Made by a program: the position numbers and the translations under genes. A stretch of DNA of 64,000 nucleotides. Origin: Stomoxys calcitrans. Taxonomy: Eukaryota > Arthropoda > Insecta > Diptera > Muscidae. The notes under the pieces were generated by a model, which saw nothing but the letters and a program-made list of their open reading frames with translations, did not search any database and was not told the DNA's origin. The stretch spans positions 46,526,930 to 46,590,929 of the forward strand of contig NC_081553.1 in NCBI RefSeq assembly GCF_963082655.1, given 5' to 3'. This document shows, piece after piece, positions 11,440-23,168 of this stretch. Each line of letters opens with the position of its first letter. Within the stretch, counting starts at the first letter, position 1.

Positions 11440-13480
11440 TTCAGCCCGCTACTCTCATGATATCTGATTTAGGGGTGTTTTCGGGGGTGAGTTGGTGGTG
11501 GTACCCCAGGCACTTGGCCCTGAAAAAATATCAGCATTGTGCTGTTCTTTCAAAAACCATTTATTTAAACCCCATATTGCCATTCGTTAAGGGGAGTTAT
11601 ACGATGAGGCGTCCCCCAAACACATGGCCCAAAATAGGTTATCAAATTCGTTTTCTAATCTTAAATACCACATATTGGCATGGTCGAAAAATTTTTACCT
11701 TTTGGACATCATCCCTTCCCGATGTTTTCGGGAAGGGATGATGTCCTAAATACATGGTCCTAAATTTGGATATCAAATTAGTATTCTACTCCCAAATAGG
11801 GGTGATGCCCTAAATACATGGTCCTAAATTTTGATATCAAATTCGTAGTCTACTCCCAAATACCTTTATTTGAGCCCCATTTGTCGATGGTCACTAAAAA
11901 ATTGCTGCTTGTGGGGTATTTTGGGAAAGGAGTTGACCCCCAGAAAATTGGTCCCGAAAGTGGGTATAAATTCTTGCTCTACCCCCCAATACCTTTCATT
12001 TAAGCTCCACATTGACATGGTCGGTAAATATGGCCGATTTAGAGGTGTTTTGGGGATTGGGGTGGTCGCCCAAACACTAAACCCGGAAAATATATCAGCA
12101 ACGTGCTCATATATCTCATATATCTATATATCATTTATTTGAACCACATATTGCCATTGGCCTCAAAATTGGATATCAAATTCGTTTTGTAATCTCATTT
12201 AAACTCCTTATTGCAAAAGTCAGCAAATATGTCCGGTTTGCGGTATTGGCCCTAAAAACTATGAATATTTAGTTCCACTCTCTTTACGACACAAATTGTC
12301 TTGGTGAGCAAATACGTCCTATTTGGGGGTTGTTATATTGGTGGGACGTCCCCTCGACAGTTGGTCCCTAATGTTGATATCAGATACAAGGTCTACTCCC
12401 AAATACCTTTAATTTGAGCCCCATATTTTAATAGTCGGCAAACATGACAGGCTCTTATTTGAGCCTCATATTGCAAAAGTCAGCAAATACTTTCTATTTG
12501 GGTAGTGTTGTGGGGGTGGGGTGGCCCCATAGACACTTTTCCCAAATATTGATATCAGATTCGTTCTTTACTCCCAAAGACCTTTCATTTGAGACCCATA
12601 TGTAAATTTGTCCCCATTGGGGGATGTTTTTGGGGAGAGGCGGCCCCCCAAACACTTGGTCCCATATTTGGATATCAGATTCTAATTCTACACTCAAATA
12701 CCTTTTATTTAAGCCCCATATTCCCATGGTCAGTAAATAAGTCCTGTTTGGGGGGAGTTTTGGGAAAGGGTCCACCCCCAGAAACGTGGTCCCACATTTG
12801 GATATCAGATTCGTATTCTACTCGCAAATACCTTTCATGTGAGTCCCATATTGCCATGATCGGTAAATATGTCCGATTTACGGGTGTTTTGGGGGTTTGG
12901 GTTGTGTTGTGGGGGTGGGGGTGGCCCCATAGACACTTTTCCCGAATATTGATATCAGATTTGTGCTTTACTCCCAAAGACCTTTCATTTGAGCCCCATG
13001 TGACTATGGTCGTAAATGTGTCCCCTTTGGGGGAGGTTTTTGGGGAGAGGCGGCTCCCCAAACACTTAATCTCATATTTGGATATCAGATTCTAATTCTA
13101 CACTGAAATACCTTTTATTTAAGCCCCATATTCCCATGGTCAGTAAATAAGTCCTGTTTGGGGGGTGTTTTGGGGAAGGGGTGGACCCCCAGAAACGTGA
13201 TCCCACTTTTGGTCATCAGATTCGTATTCTACTCGCAAATACCTTTCATTTGAGTCCCATATTGTCATGGTCGGTAAATATGTCCGATTTGGGGGTGTTT
13301 TCGGGGTTGGGGTGGTCCCCCTAGCACTTGGTTCGACAATTGGATATCAGATACGTTTTCTTATCCTTAATACCTTTCATTTGAGTCCCATATTGTCATG
13401 ATTGGTCTAAATTTATGTTTGGTAGGTTTTAGGGTGGGGCGGCCCCCCTAGGTACCCCATCCGAAATTTAGATACCAAAC
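11440..13480. repeat. Tandem array, ~130-bp monomers with 400-bp higher-order unit
   Basis: Monomers share GGATATCAGATTCGTATTCT, CAAATACCTTTCATTTGAGC and CATGGTCGGTAAATATGTCC, then a G-rich block and a C-rich block (GGGGTGTTTTGGGG, GTGGCCCC). At 12521-12920 and 12921-13320 the same three monomer variants recur in the same order, giving a 400-bp higher-order repeat with few differences. Outer monomers are more diverged. Open frames here are repeat artefacts. It is not related by eye to families A-C. Confidence 0.75.
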
Positions 13481-13619
13481 TTTTATTTTTAGGGTACTAT
13501 ATGAGAACACACAAAATTTTGCTTAAATCGCGCCTCCCATCTCCGAGATCTGGCGTTTCTGAAAATTAGGGTAAGGGGGAGGGTCCGCCCCCCCTTCAGA
13601 TATCAAAAAATTTAGTTCC

Positions 13620-14035
13620 CTATTTTCACCACGGGATCTTGGATCTTGACTTCTTGACCCCCTAGAGAGAACAATTCTTATTCGATTTAGCACAAATTTT
13701 GTACAACGTCTTCTCCCATGGCCTTCAACATATGTGTGCAATATGATCTGAATCGATCCATAGCTTGGTACCCTACCCTAGCCTCTACAAGACGCAATTC
13801 TTATCCGAATGGACTGAGATATTACACAATGACTTCTACAATGTTCATCATTCAATTCATTTATGGTCCGAATCGGACTATAACTTCATATAGCTCCAAT
13901 AGCATAACAGAGCTTATTCATAGTTCTTTGTTTGACTAAAAAGAAATACTGCGCAAAGAACTCGACAAATGCGATCCATGCTGGAGGGTATATAAGATTC
14001 GGCCCAACCGAAAATAGCACTCTCTTACTTTTTAT
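13620..14035 (-). mobile_element. Family B repeat, partial copy with hairpin end
   Basis: Monomer sequence (GGATCTTGACTTCTTGACCC) is followed by TACAAGACGCAATTCTTATC and the B terminus AATGCGATCCATGCTGGAGG, then TATAAGATTCGGCCCAACCG. The hairpin is mutated on one arm. Confidence 0.6.
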
Positions 14036-14089
14036 TATTAAAAGCCCTCAAGGAGCGAATTGGATTCTAAGAGAAGGCCAAGACAAATG

Positions 14090-14480
14090 CAAATTCGCCC
14101 ATGAACTAAGGAACAAGGCAAAATTCTCACATATCAATGTGTGTTGTCCAATTTAAGTTTTAAGCTCAATGATATGAAGCCTCCTTTTGAAAGCTGAATC
14201 CAAAATGCGTGCCGTAGTGAGACACTTCTTTGGGGAGAAGTCTTTCCATAGATTCCGATCTGGGATCTTGACTTCTTGAGCTACTAGGGGGCATAATTCT
14301 TATCTGATTTAGCTGAAATTTTACATGAGGTGTTTTATTATGACTTTCATCAACTGTGCTGAGTATAGTTTAAATCGGTCGAACTCGAACTTAGCACACT
14401 TTTACTTGTATTCTATTGTTCTCGCCAGGATTCGGAGCCATGTCATGGCCGGACATGCTAACCTCTGCGCTACGGTGGCC
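14090..14480 (-). mobile_element. SINE copy split by a family B fragment
   Basis: The SINE tail and body (14090-14250, with CACTTCTTTGGGGAGAAG) and the SINE head (14418-14480, with GGACATGCTAACCTCTGCGC) are in minus orientation. They are separated by about 165 bp of minus-orientation family B monomer sequence. The B box is mutated (GGATTCGGAGCC on the plus strand). Either B sequence inserted into the SINE or a rearrangement joined them. Confidence 0.65.
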
Positions 14481-14484
14481 AACT

Positions 14485-16185
14485 CCAGAGAAGGCCAATA
14501 GCCTAGGAAAATTATAGGCATGCGAATATGAGATAGATTCGGTCCTCAAAACTCAAACCAGGGTTTTCGCCAAAAACCCCTGCACATCAGTCGTTTGTCG
14601 TCTAGTGGAGCCTGGCGCAACCGACATTATGTGTTGCTGAAAAATATTCATTCCACTCAATAGTTCCAACAAAAATCTAGTCCATTGAGACTCTTAGGCG
14701 ACTTCTGGCCCATTGTGATACCACAAAAGCAATAGACCAATGCCTTTGTTGAGAGATGAATTCTCGACTCACCCATTGATAATGTGAGTTCACTACTAAC
14801 CACATCTTAAAAATGTTGCAATGTTTTGCCATTATTCGAACACAGGTGTTAACCATCTTAGACGGATATGCTATCTTATTTATATATGACACCGAGCCCC
14901 CTATCTTTCCAATTTTATATGAAAACACATTTTTTTTTCTCAAACATTTAATTTTGTTGTTTTTTATATATATTTAACAGAATTATCAACACTTAAACAT
15001 TTAATACACCTACAAAATATCCTCAAATCCCTAATCCTTTGGTAAAATATCCTCCAAGTGGGTGTTGATGGTATCTCATTGAAAATGAATGAATAAAATT
15101 CTAAAAATCCACCGAGGATTTCTTCACAGATTTCGCTCAAAGTCATAATCATTAAATCTCAATAAAAGAATTCACAGTTTTATGACATTCTTGCCAAATC
15201 TGGCACAATAAGAAAACAACAAAACGAAACCTAAGGAAAATCTCATCTAGGCACAAAAACATTCCAAGTTAGTATACGAATGATAGCAAACTCCTACCTC
15301 AAGACTAATGAATGGTTAAATTTGTCTAAGACCGTGCGTACCTTACGACTCCCCCGAAATGGGTGCACCCCCAGGGAGGGCGAAGAGTTTTACAAAGACC
15401 AGCCTATCCAATTCCCTACAATTTAGTATCTCTCGTTTTTTGCTAGGCTTGTTTTTAAGTGCAAAATCCTGAATGAAGTCAATTGAAAAGACAAATAAAA
15501 CAAAAAAGCCTTAGAATGAATGATAAAAAAATCGTTTGACGGATAGGATGCTGAGTGGTAAAAAAAAAAATCTCTTAACTTAAAAGAATACAGAAGGATA
15601 CTATTAAAAGAATTCTCTGTGTTATTATGGGCATGGGAATGTTCTACTCAACTCAACTCGACTCGACTCGACTTTTTCTATTTCTGTTCTTCTTGCCTTT
15701 AGGTGCTCAAGACTTGTGTTTTTTCCCGCACTCATAGCCAACTTCCTGAGTTAGTTCATCAGGTAAGCAAAGGACTTTGAGCATGATGACGATGATGCTG
15801 ATGATTTTCTAGTTGATGTTGGCGATAAAAACGACATTGATGGTGGTGACGATGATGATGGTGATACAGATGCTGATGTGAGACTATTCCAACTGTAAAT
15901 AAAGCCACTTTATATATGAATAAGACTAGATAGGCATCGGATGAGAAGGAAACGAAAAAAATATCACTCACACATTGACATATAGAACTAAAAGTTAAGT
16001 ATTCTTTGTCTATGAGGAGTTTAAAGTAGATGAGAGCAGAATGAGTTGCCATATGGCACTAGTCATGCAAGGAATCTCTCCGAGAAAATTCAAGCCAGAT
16101 GTAGTTTTAGTAAATGAGGAGATTTACCAGGGTTAGAAAGTTTGTTGTAAAGAGGGACTTTCATATATCACAGTGATGTATAACC
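14485..16185. other. Unique-looking DNA, no gene seen
   Basis: No repeat family or coding domain recognised. It contains a degenerate GATGAT-type stretch near 15785-15870, which gives a His-rich false frame on the minus strand, and a CTCGACTCGACTCG run near 15655. Confidence 0.5.
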
Positions 16186-16189
16186 CTAA

Positions 16190-16720
16190 TTGGTATAGTC
16201 TTCCGTCCATGATTCAGGGAAGTGTTCAATAAATTGATAAGCAAACTACTGAAATACAAACAGCATGCCTATGTCAAGGGAAGGTCGGTGGAGACTGCCA
16301 CGAGGTTGTGCATGAAAACGAAGTATCCTTCTATGGCAAGACCTACACATTGGTGGCATCCATTGACATGGAGGGGTCTTTTAACAATGTGAGAATCGAC
16401 ACAATGATCCAATCATGGATAACTGGATAAACCTAATGCTAAAAAACAGGTGGATAAATTGTGTTGCTATGACATAAAGTCAGCATGCATAGCACTTGGG
16501 GGCATTTTATAGCCACTCCATAGATACTGACTGAGGCGGTGGAGGGATTAACCCGAATTAACCAGAAATGGTCTTTGAGATGTCATACGATTGGGCTAGA
16601 CCTAGTAATCTGAATGAAGGCCAGATAAGATTGAGATCAACCTGTTTATGAGGAGAACGAAAGTGGACCAATTTGAGGAGCCACGTTTCTCCAGAAGAAC
16701 GGTCTCCCCTGGGTCAATAT
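16190..16720 (+). pseudogene. Decayed LINE reverse-transcriptase fragment (I/R1-like)
   Basis: No long frame survives, but short in-frame blocks read as reverse transcriptase in the expected order. First comes KHAYVKGRSVETA (fingers region, about 16260-16300). Then VASIDMEGSFNNVR (about 16350-16395) matches the catalytic block A, where LINEs have an Asp-x4-Phe-Asn-type motif. Then comes NPDKIEINLFMRRTKVDQFE (about 16620-16675), which is typical after the YADD region in I- and R1-like elements. Stops and frameshifts separate the blocks, and the YADD motif itself is lost. It is an old fossil, possibly of the same family as the RNase H remnants at 44.2 and 55.4 kb. Clade assignment is by memory of motif style only. 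Confidence 0.6.
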
Positions 16721-16721
16721 T

Positions 16722-16920
16722 TAATAGCCTCTGTGACGCAGAGGTTTTCATGTCCACCTATGATGCTGAACGCTTAGGTTCAGGTCCTAGCGAGAACATT
16801 ATTAAGGTACCATACTCTGCATAAAAGCTAAGTAGATACTTCTTCCCAAAGAGGTGTCGCCTAATGCTGACGACATTTGTGAGATACTATACCCTGCATA
16901 AAAGCCAAGTAAAAACTTCT
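16722..16920 (+). mobile_element. SINE copy with internal duplication
   Basis: The head reads GTGACGCAGAGGTTTTCATG and then a weak B box, GGTTCAGGTCC. The body segment with CTGCATAAAAGC and AAGTAGATACTTCTTCCC is followed by a second version (CTGCATAAAAGCCAAGTAAA, then AACTTCTCC). The tail is lost where the GC-rich minisatellite begins. Confidence 0.6.
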
Positions 16921-16924
16921 CCAT

Positions 16925-17105
16925 GGGGCCGGGCGATGGGGCCGGGCTATGAGCATGGGCGTTGAGGCCAGGCGATGGGGCCGGGCTATGAGTATGGGCG
17001 TTGAGGCCAGGCGATGGGACCGGGCGATGGCGCCGGGCGATGGCGCCGGGCGATGGCTCCGGGCGATGGCGCTGGGCGATGGCTCCGGGCGATGGCGCCA
17101 TCGTG
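16925..17105. repeat. GC-rich minisatellite, 13-bp unit
   Basis: Tandem units of GGCGATGGCGCCG with variants CGATGGCTCCGGG and CGATGGGGCCGGG. Two 35-bp-scale variants (GCTATGAGCATGGGCGTTGA) lie at the left. It is markedly GC-rich against AT-rich surroundings. Translations such as repeated PSPGAIAR are artefacts of the repeat. Confidence 0.85.
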
Positions 17106-18630
17106 CTTTCAACTTTCTCGTACTCCGCTTCGGCTCGGTAGCCAAACGATGATATGAGACGGGGTTCATATCCTTCTTACAATCCAAGATCTTTTATGCC
17201 CTTACCGTCTTGGTCCTGATGGTCAGTTGAAAGTCCGCAATTCCATCTCTGTTGATCTCCCCCTGCAGGACCGTATAATGATGTAGAAGTGGGAAACAGA
17301 TCTCAGTCCTTGGGTTCTCAATGTAGACCTCCAGTCCCAATTTTTCCTATAGCTTTGATCTTTTTGATCTTTGTTGCATACTCATCCAGATGTTAATACC
17401 AGAGTTCTGTCAATCTAAGACCAAGACCGGTGGCAGCAGTACCTCGCATTGGACCTCATATGTATACTCTCTCATTGCCATAAGTCTCATAGCTTGGTCG
17501 ACTCATACTTAATCTGTATACAGAGCCCTGGTTGGCGTGGTCCTCATCTCCCCGCCTATCCCAAGACAACATATGCTCTGAAACTGTTGTATTGTCTGGC
17601 ACCCAAAAGATGCAGATCGTCCTTGGGTTCTGAATGTAGTCTCCCAGGATCACACTGTCCTTTAGCTTTCATCCATCAACAGTAGCATGAACTTCTGCGA
17701 TGGTATACTAGAGTTCCGCCAATTCAAGACCGTGCCGCTGGCAGCAGTATCTCGCATTCAACCTCAAGTGCCGTCTTAGGTATTCGATGCGAAACCCCAT
17801 CCAGGTTTCCTATCGTCGCCTCGATTATACCGCGATGGTATGACCTGCTCCTATCCACATTCTTTTATCGCATTAGGTTTCATATCAGCGGTGGCTGCCT
17901 CATACGTGATCTGTATTTTTATGGGCCGGATATCTAGAATAACCTCCAGTGCTCAAATGGATGTGGTCCTCATGAACCAACCTATGCTTATTTTGCATTT
18001 TTTCTTCATCGAAATTACCAAAGCATAAAAATTACCAAATGTTGTCAAATTCAACTTAGTTTTTAAATTTCTACGGGGGGCTTAAACTTTTATAGAGGGT
18101 TCTTAGCCCAGCCCCCAAAGGCCTTTTTCATGACCTTACCGTCCTTGTTATTAAAGCACTCACGGTCATCTTACTGCCCATAATAAGATTCACACACGAA
18201 TTCCACCTACTATGACATCGGCTGCGTTACAGAACGGTTTAAAAGCCTCCTAAATCAGGATCGGTATTTCTGGTGGTCACCCATAGAAGTGCTCATAAAA
18301 TGTCTGGTCAACCCGGTACATATCTAATGATTGGGTGGGTATGCCGGTCTTCACACTTTTTACAGTCCCTTCGATGTCAAGGCAAACACCACCCTCGCCT
18401 CTTATCATGCACTGCCAGATAGGTCGCCAGGTAGCCCGTCTCTTTCTATAGTAATCCCAGAAATATTCAATCAGACCCATGTGATTTTAAGTATTGGGTG
18501 CTCCTCAAGGCTTCCTTTACCATAAAGTCCGTTATGTCCAAACTCAACCTTATTCTACCTTAATTCCGATGATTTCGTGTGTCCTCCATGGATGGCATTT
18601 GTCAAGTTTTTTGGCCGATTCTTTCGTCAT
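17106..18630 (-). pseudogene. Unrecognised decayed coding-like region with direct repeats
   Basis: Base composition is higher in GC than the flanks and no intact frame exists. On the minus strand two segments about 300 bp apart (about 17220-17460 and 17560-17780) resemble each other. Both read YIENPRT or YIQNPRT, followed 20-30 residues later by an Asp/Gly-rich stretch (DGIADFQLTIRTKTV in one). The DNA also shares CCTTGGGTTCT and GGCAGCAGTA blocks. This suggests a decayed protein with repeats of about 100 residues. I do not recognise the family. It could be a degraded retroelement ORF or a host pseudogene. No start, stop or splice site can be defended. Confidence 0.35.
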
Positions 18631-18639
18631 AGACAAACA

Positions 18640-19630
18640 AGGGATAATGGATAAGAATTGATATGCCTTTTCAGCTATACCAGGTTATGAATCGTACTTA
18701 ATTTGGCTGTTGAAGACCAACAGCAGCCAAATCGGATACGATTTGCGCCCTATAGTGGCTCATGAAATAAAATTTGGAGATCTGTTTTTATGGGAGCTAT
18801 ATCAGGTTATGGACCGATGCAGGCCATATTTGACACTTATGTTCAAAGTCATGCAAGAAATAGTTGTCCAAATTTCTTCCAAATCTGATAAGAATTGCTC
18901 CCTCTAGAGGCTTAAGAAATAAAATCGACAGATCGGTTTATAATGCAACTATATCAAGTTGTGAACCGATATGAACCATTCAGAGAAAATTTGTTGATAG
19001 TCGAACCAAAATACTTCTTGCGAAATTTCAGCCAAATCGGATAATAATTGCGCCCTCTAGCGGCTCAAGAATAAAGATCCGAAATCAATTTATATGGAAG
19101 CTATACCAGGCTAGGAACCGATTTAGACCATACATGACACAGATGTTGGAAGTCAAAACCAACACTTCATGCAAACCAACACTTCATGCGCCCTCTAGCG
19201 GCTCACGAAGTCAAGATCCGAAGTCGGTCTATGTACGAGCTATACCAGGTTATGAACCGGTTTGAACCATACTTGACGGAGTTCTTGGTGGTCAAAACAA
19301 AATACTTTATGCAAAATTTCAGCCAAATTGGATAATAATTGCGCCCTCTAGCGGCTCAAGAAGTCAAGATCCGAAATCGGTTCATATGGGAGCTATACCA
19401 GGTTATGAACCGATTTGAACCATACTTGACAGAGTTCTTGGTGGTCAAACCAAAATACTTTATGCGAAATTTCAGCCACATCGGGTAAGAATTTCGCCCT
19501 CTAGAGGCTCACGAAGTCAAGATCTGAGATCGCTCTATATGGCCCTATACCAAAACATGGATCGATTTGGCCCATTCATAGGCCCAATCGACCTACACCA
19601 ATGAGAAGTATTTATGCAAAATTTCAAGAA
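18640..19630 (+). mobile_element. Family B repeat, monomer array (forward)
   Basis: Five or six monomers with GCGCCCTCTAGCGGCTCAAG and ACCAGGTTATGAACCGATTT, spaced about 150-165 bp. It meets an oppositely oriented copy at about 19640. The left hairpin end is missing or unrecognisable. Confidence 0.65.
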
Positions 19631-19639
19631 CCTACCTAA

Positions 19640-20512
19640 ATATAAATAACACCTCTAAATATTCGTGTAAGGCCCATAAAATATATATATTCTCGATAAT
19701 CATAAAATTTTAAGTCAATCTAGCAATGTCCGTCCGTCTGTCTATCGAAAACACGCCAACTTTTGAAGGAGTAGTGTAGATCGGCTGGGATAGTAAATGG
19801 GCTATATCGGTACATGTTTTGATATAGCTGCCATATAAACCAATCTTGGATTTTGACTTCATGAGCCATTAGAGGGCGCAATTCTCATTCGATTTGGTTG
19901 AAATTTTGCATAAAGTGTTTTGTTATAGATTCCAACGATTGTGCTGGGTATGGTTTAAATCGGCCCATAACCTGATATAGCTGTCATATAAACCGATATC
20001 TGATCTTGACATTTTATACCACTAGGGGGCGCAATTCTCATCCGATTTGGATGAAATTTTGCGTGAAGTGCTTTATTGTGACTTCCAACAACTGTGTTAA
20101 GTATAGTGCAAATGGGTACATAACCTGATATAGTTGCCAGATAAACCGATATCGAATCATGACATCTTGAGCCAATAGGGGGCGCAATTCTCATTCGATT
20201 TTGCTGAAATTATGCATGAAAGGTTTAGTTATGACTTAAAACTACTATGCTAAGTATGATTTGAATCGCTTCATAACCTATTATAGTTGTCATCTAAACA
20301 GATCTTGGATCTTGACTTCTTGAGCCGCTAGAGGGCGCAACTCTCATCTGATTTGGATAACATTTTTTACAGCGGCTTCTCCCATGACCCTTAACATACA
20401 TATCCAATATGGTCTGAAGCGATCGATAGCCTGATACAACTCCCATATAAAGCGTGTTCCCGATTTTTCTTCTTGAGCCGCTAGAGGGCGCAATTATTAT
20501 ACGAGTTATTGT
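19640..20512 (-). mobile_element. Family B repeat, minus copy facing the previous one
   Basis: Begins with the B module AAATATATATATTCTCGAT and TGTCCGTCCGTCTGTCTATC, then CAACTTTTGAAGGAGTAG. It continues through monomers with CTTGAGCCGCTAGAGGGCGC. With the copy at 18640-19630 it forms a large imperfect inverted repeat. Confidence 0.65.
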
Positions 20513-20587
20513 TTGTCTTTCGCCCCTCTCCTCCCTGCAGAAGAACTCCCATTTCAACACGACCAAGCCATCGTTTTTGGAGGCCAT

Positions 20588-20753
20588 TGAAGCGCAGAGG
20601 TTAGCATGTCTGTCGGCATTTGTGAGGTCCCGTACCATTTGGTATGGCAGCCATGCTAAAACTTCTCTACAAAGAGGTGTTGCGCTGCAGCACGCCGTTC
20701 GAACTCGGCTATAAGCAGACTCCTTATCATTGAGCTTAAACTTGAATCGGACA
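20588..20753 (+). mobile_element. SINE copy with internal deletion
   Basis: The head GAAGCGCAGAGGTTAGCATG joins directly to the body (GGCATTTGTGAGGTCCCGTA). The B box region has therefore been deleted. The later body (GGCTATAAGCAGACTCCTTA and TTGAGCTTAAACTTGAATCG) is intact and runs into the palindrome at 20754. Confidence 0.7.
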
Positions 20754-20907
20754 GGTAACCAAAACGAATGCTTTCAAATGAAAATTTGCCCTTGAACTTT
20801 CTATTAAGGAACATCGGCAAACTTCTTAGTTGTGAGAAGTTTGCCGATGTTCCTTAATAGAAAGTTCAAGAGCAAATTTTCATTTGAAAGCATTCGTTTT
20901 GGTTACC
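20754..20907. repeat. Near-perfect palindrome, 73-bp arms
   Basis: Arms 20754-20826 and 20835-20907 are reverse complements with a single mismatch that I could find (GCCC against GAGC), around an 8-base loop. The right arm carries the 3' tail of the neighbouring SINE (AGAAGTTTGCCGATGTTCCT), and the left arm is its inverted duplicate. This can form a long hairpin or cruciform. Confidence 0.9.
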
Positions 20908-21438
20908 TTTAAATCCCAGTATGCGCTCTGACTTGGCTTATCCTTTGATGAAAACCATCGCCTTTATGAGTTGAGGGATATCCCTCTTCCTTGCCATGCA
21001 GAGCTTTGCGCCCTGCTGGGAAATGATAATTCGTCCCACGAGTTTCCTTAGGATGTCATTATAACCTGATAATGCCAGCAAATCCCACTGTACTCGTGGC
21101 CCATGATTTAAATCGATGGATCCTCTCCAAGGTTCAACACCTGTTTCAAGATCTACTCATAACCAGATCCTCGCCTTAGGACGGATGATCTGGTGGAATC
21201 TTACCGAATGCACAGCTAATGTCGATGACAGTGTACGATTATATAATTGTGCCTCCTGGCTCTTTTGCCGTAAGAGGGCGGCTCAGTAACCCTCTCCCTA
21301 TTCCGATGAGGCTGTGACGCTCTTTTGGGAGCCATAGCCTTACCTGAAATCTCAGTGTCCGCGCGCTTCTTTGGTAATGTATTCAACTTTGCCTCCCTCC
21401 GTGATGGAGCCTTTCTGGAGTCTTTTTATACCTATTTA
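20908..21438. other. Unrecognised GC-richer stretch, no frame
   Basis: Composition resembles decayed coding sequence rather than the AT-rich unique DNA, but stops occur in all frames and no motif is recognisable. It may belong with the unknown decayed region at 17.1-18.6 kb, though I see no clear shared blocks. Confidence 0.3.
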
Positions 21439-21562
21439 GTTTCTGTCTAAAAGGTAAAACCGTGGAAAAAAAAACTTCTCAAAAAACTTGATCTATGCTG
21501 GAGGGTATATTAGGTTCGACCCCGCCCTTCTAAACACGCGTTTACTTGCGTTATCTTCGTCT
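21439..21562 (-). mobile_element. Family B hairpin-end fragment
   Basis: Reads ACTTGATCTATGCTGGAGGG, TATATTAGGTTCGACCCCG and ACACGCGTTTACTTGCGTT, a diverged B terminus. Confidence 0.55.
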
Positions 21563-23168
21563 TTTTGAATAAACTTACACTTGGCAACCCTTGTCAAAAA
21601 AAAACTGTTGAATGTGTGTATGTGCTAATGGCAGAGAATCGGATTAGAAAGCATGCTAGAAGCAAAATTTGCAAAAGGAAACGGAAATGGAACGGCAACA
21701 CTATTTTTCTTTTAAATGGAAAAATTCTATAAGAATTACCAAAAAGGATTGTGAGAGGATGAAGGTGGCCAAGAGGGAGTTCCATCATCACAGGCCATTG
21801 TCGTTCAATTTAATTCGATTTTCAATGCACATTTTCAAGCCTGTTTAAACAATTGACCTCTCTGCTACGTGGAAGAAGAAGAAAAAAGAACAGAAAAAGT
21901 GATTTATTAGGCTAATAATTTGACTTTATTGGATTACGACACCATCATGGTTCATTTGGCCTTTCCCAAAGCATTTTTACAGTCTTGTATTTCTTTTTAA
22001 TTCTAAAAGCATTCTTTCAACAATACGCTCCCATACCAGCCAACAAAAAAAAAAAAACACAGGCATATTCTTTAGTGAGGGTCGTCATTTGTAGGATTCT
22101 GTAGCGATTTTTTTCCCATTCATCGTTGGTTTGTTTGTTCAACTAAAGTGCTTCGAAAATAAAATTTATGCTAATTTGCTTTTAACGTTAGTGGTGGCAT
22201 GAAAATCAGCCAACTCAGTTCATTTGTAGGAGTTTTATTCTTCTCTTCTCTGCCAATTGCTAGAGCTGTTGTGGGTGGCATTTATGATCTCCTACTACTT
22301 CTTGGTCCATTCGCCTGCATTTCGGAAACTGTTTCAGTGTTTTGTTCGCAATTTGTTTGCCGGGAACTGGCGGTGTTGGTGCTTTAATGCTTTTAACATA
22401 TTTTCAGCTTCGTTTTCGTATTTCAGGTTTTTTTTTGCTACTTCTCTCTTTTTCAGACTATTTGCCTCTTTTCATAATTTTCAGTTTATTTTTTGCTGGC
22501 TTATAAAGTGTGTTGGTGTGAGTGTGTGTGTGTGTGTGTGCGTGGAGCATCTGCTTAATGTTGCCACTTTAGTCATCCATAGCGTTCATTATACTGCGAA
22601 GGTCTTTTTTCCAATTTCGACTTTTTTGGGAAGAATTTTTTTTCGCTTTGATGGTTTTTTTTTCCCCACAACAACAAATAATTCCACTTTTTTTCAGCAC
22701 TTCTTCACACTGTTATGGATTTTAATTCACTTTATTTTTCGTTTTCCATTCATTTGCCCACCATGATGATGATGATGATGATGAAGATGTTGATGAGTAG
22801 TTAGTAGGCTGTTGGTATGCCCTCATGTTTTTGGGTATGAGTTGCTCATACCATGAGCTATTGGTTCCTTATGCTTATTCGATGTTAACAAAAGGAGATG
22901 GTGTATATGGGCATATTCATAATTTTTTTATTGAGAAATTTTATTCGTTACCAGTTTGCCTTTGAGTAATTAAAAAATGGGTAAAAAAAAAACAATTCAA
23001 CTAACGCCTCATTTTTTTTTTAATTTTTATATTCACACCAATTTCTTTGCTTCATTCGTGCTAATTAAAAAAAATCCTACTGGACCTTTTTTGTCAAAGT
23101 CAATCAAAGCTATGACAAATTGACTAGGCAATGAGCAGCCTTTAGACTAAAATTCTACAAGAAGTGGA
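21563..23168. other. Unique-looking DNA with microsatellites, no gene seen
   Basis: Contains a (TG)n tract at 22507-22541, a (GAT)n tract at 22763-22782 and many poly(T) runs. The open frame at 22257-22766 is Phe-rich because of the poly(T) runs, and I do not support it as a gene. Confidence 0.5.

Noticed and set aside
12494..13095. Overlapping open frames on both strands in the 11.4-13.5 kb array
   Set aside because: They track the tandem monomers and mirror each other. No protein family features.
15759..16052. His-rich frame on the minus strand
   Set aside because: Produced by GATGAT-type simple sequence. The N-terminal part has no recognisable domain.
16802..17187. Pro/Ala/Arg-rich repetitive frames on both strands
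   Set aside because: Artefacts of the GC-rich 13-bp minisatellite.
22257..22766. 169-residue Phe-rich frame resembling a membrane protein
   Set aside because: The hydrophobic composition comes from T-rich DNA. It has no motif and no coding-like third-position bias that I can see.
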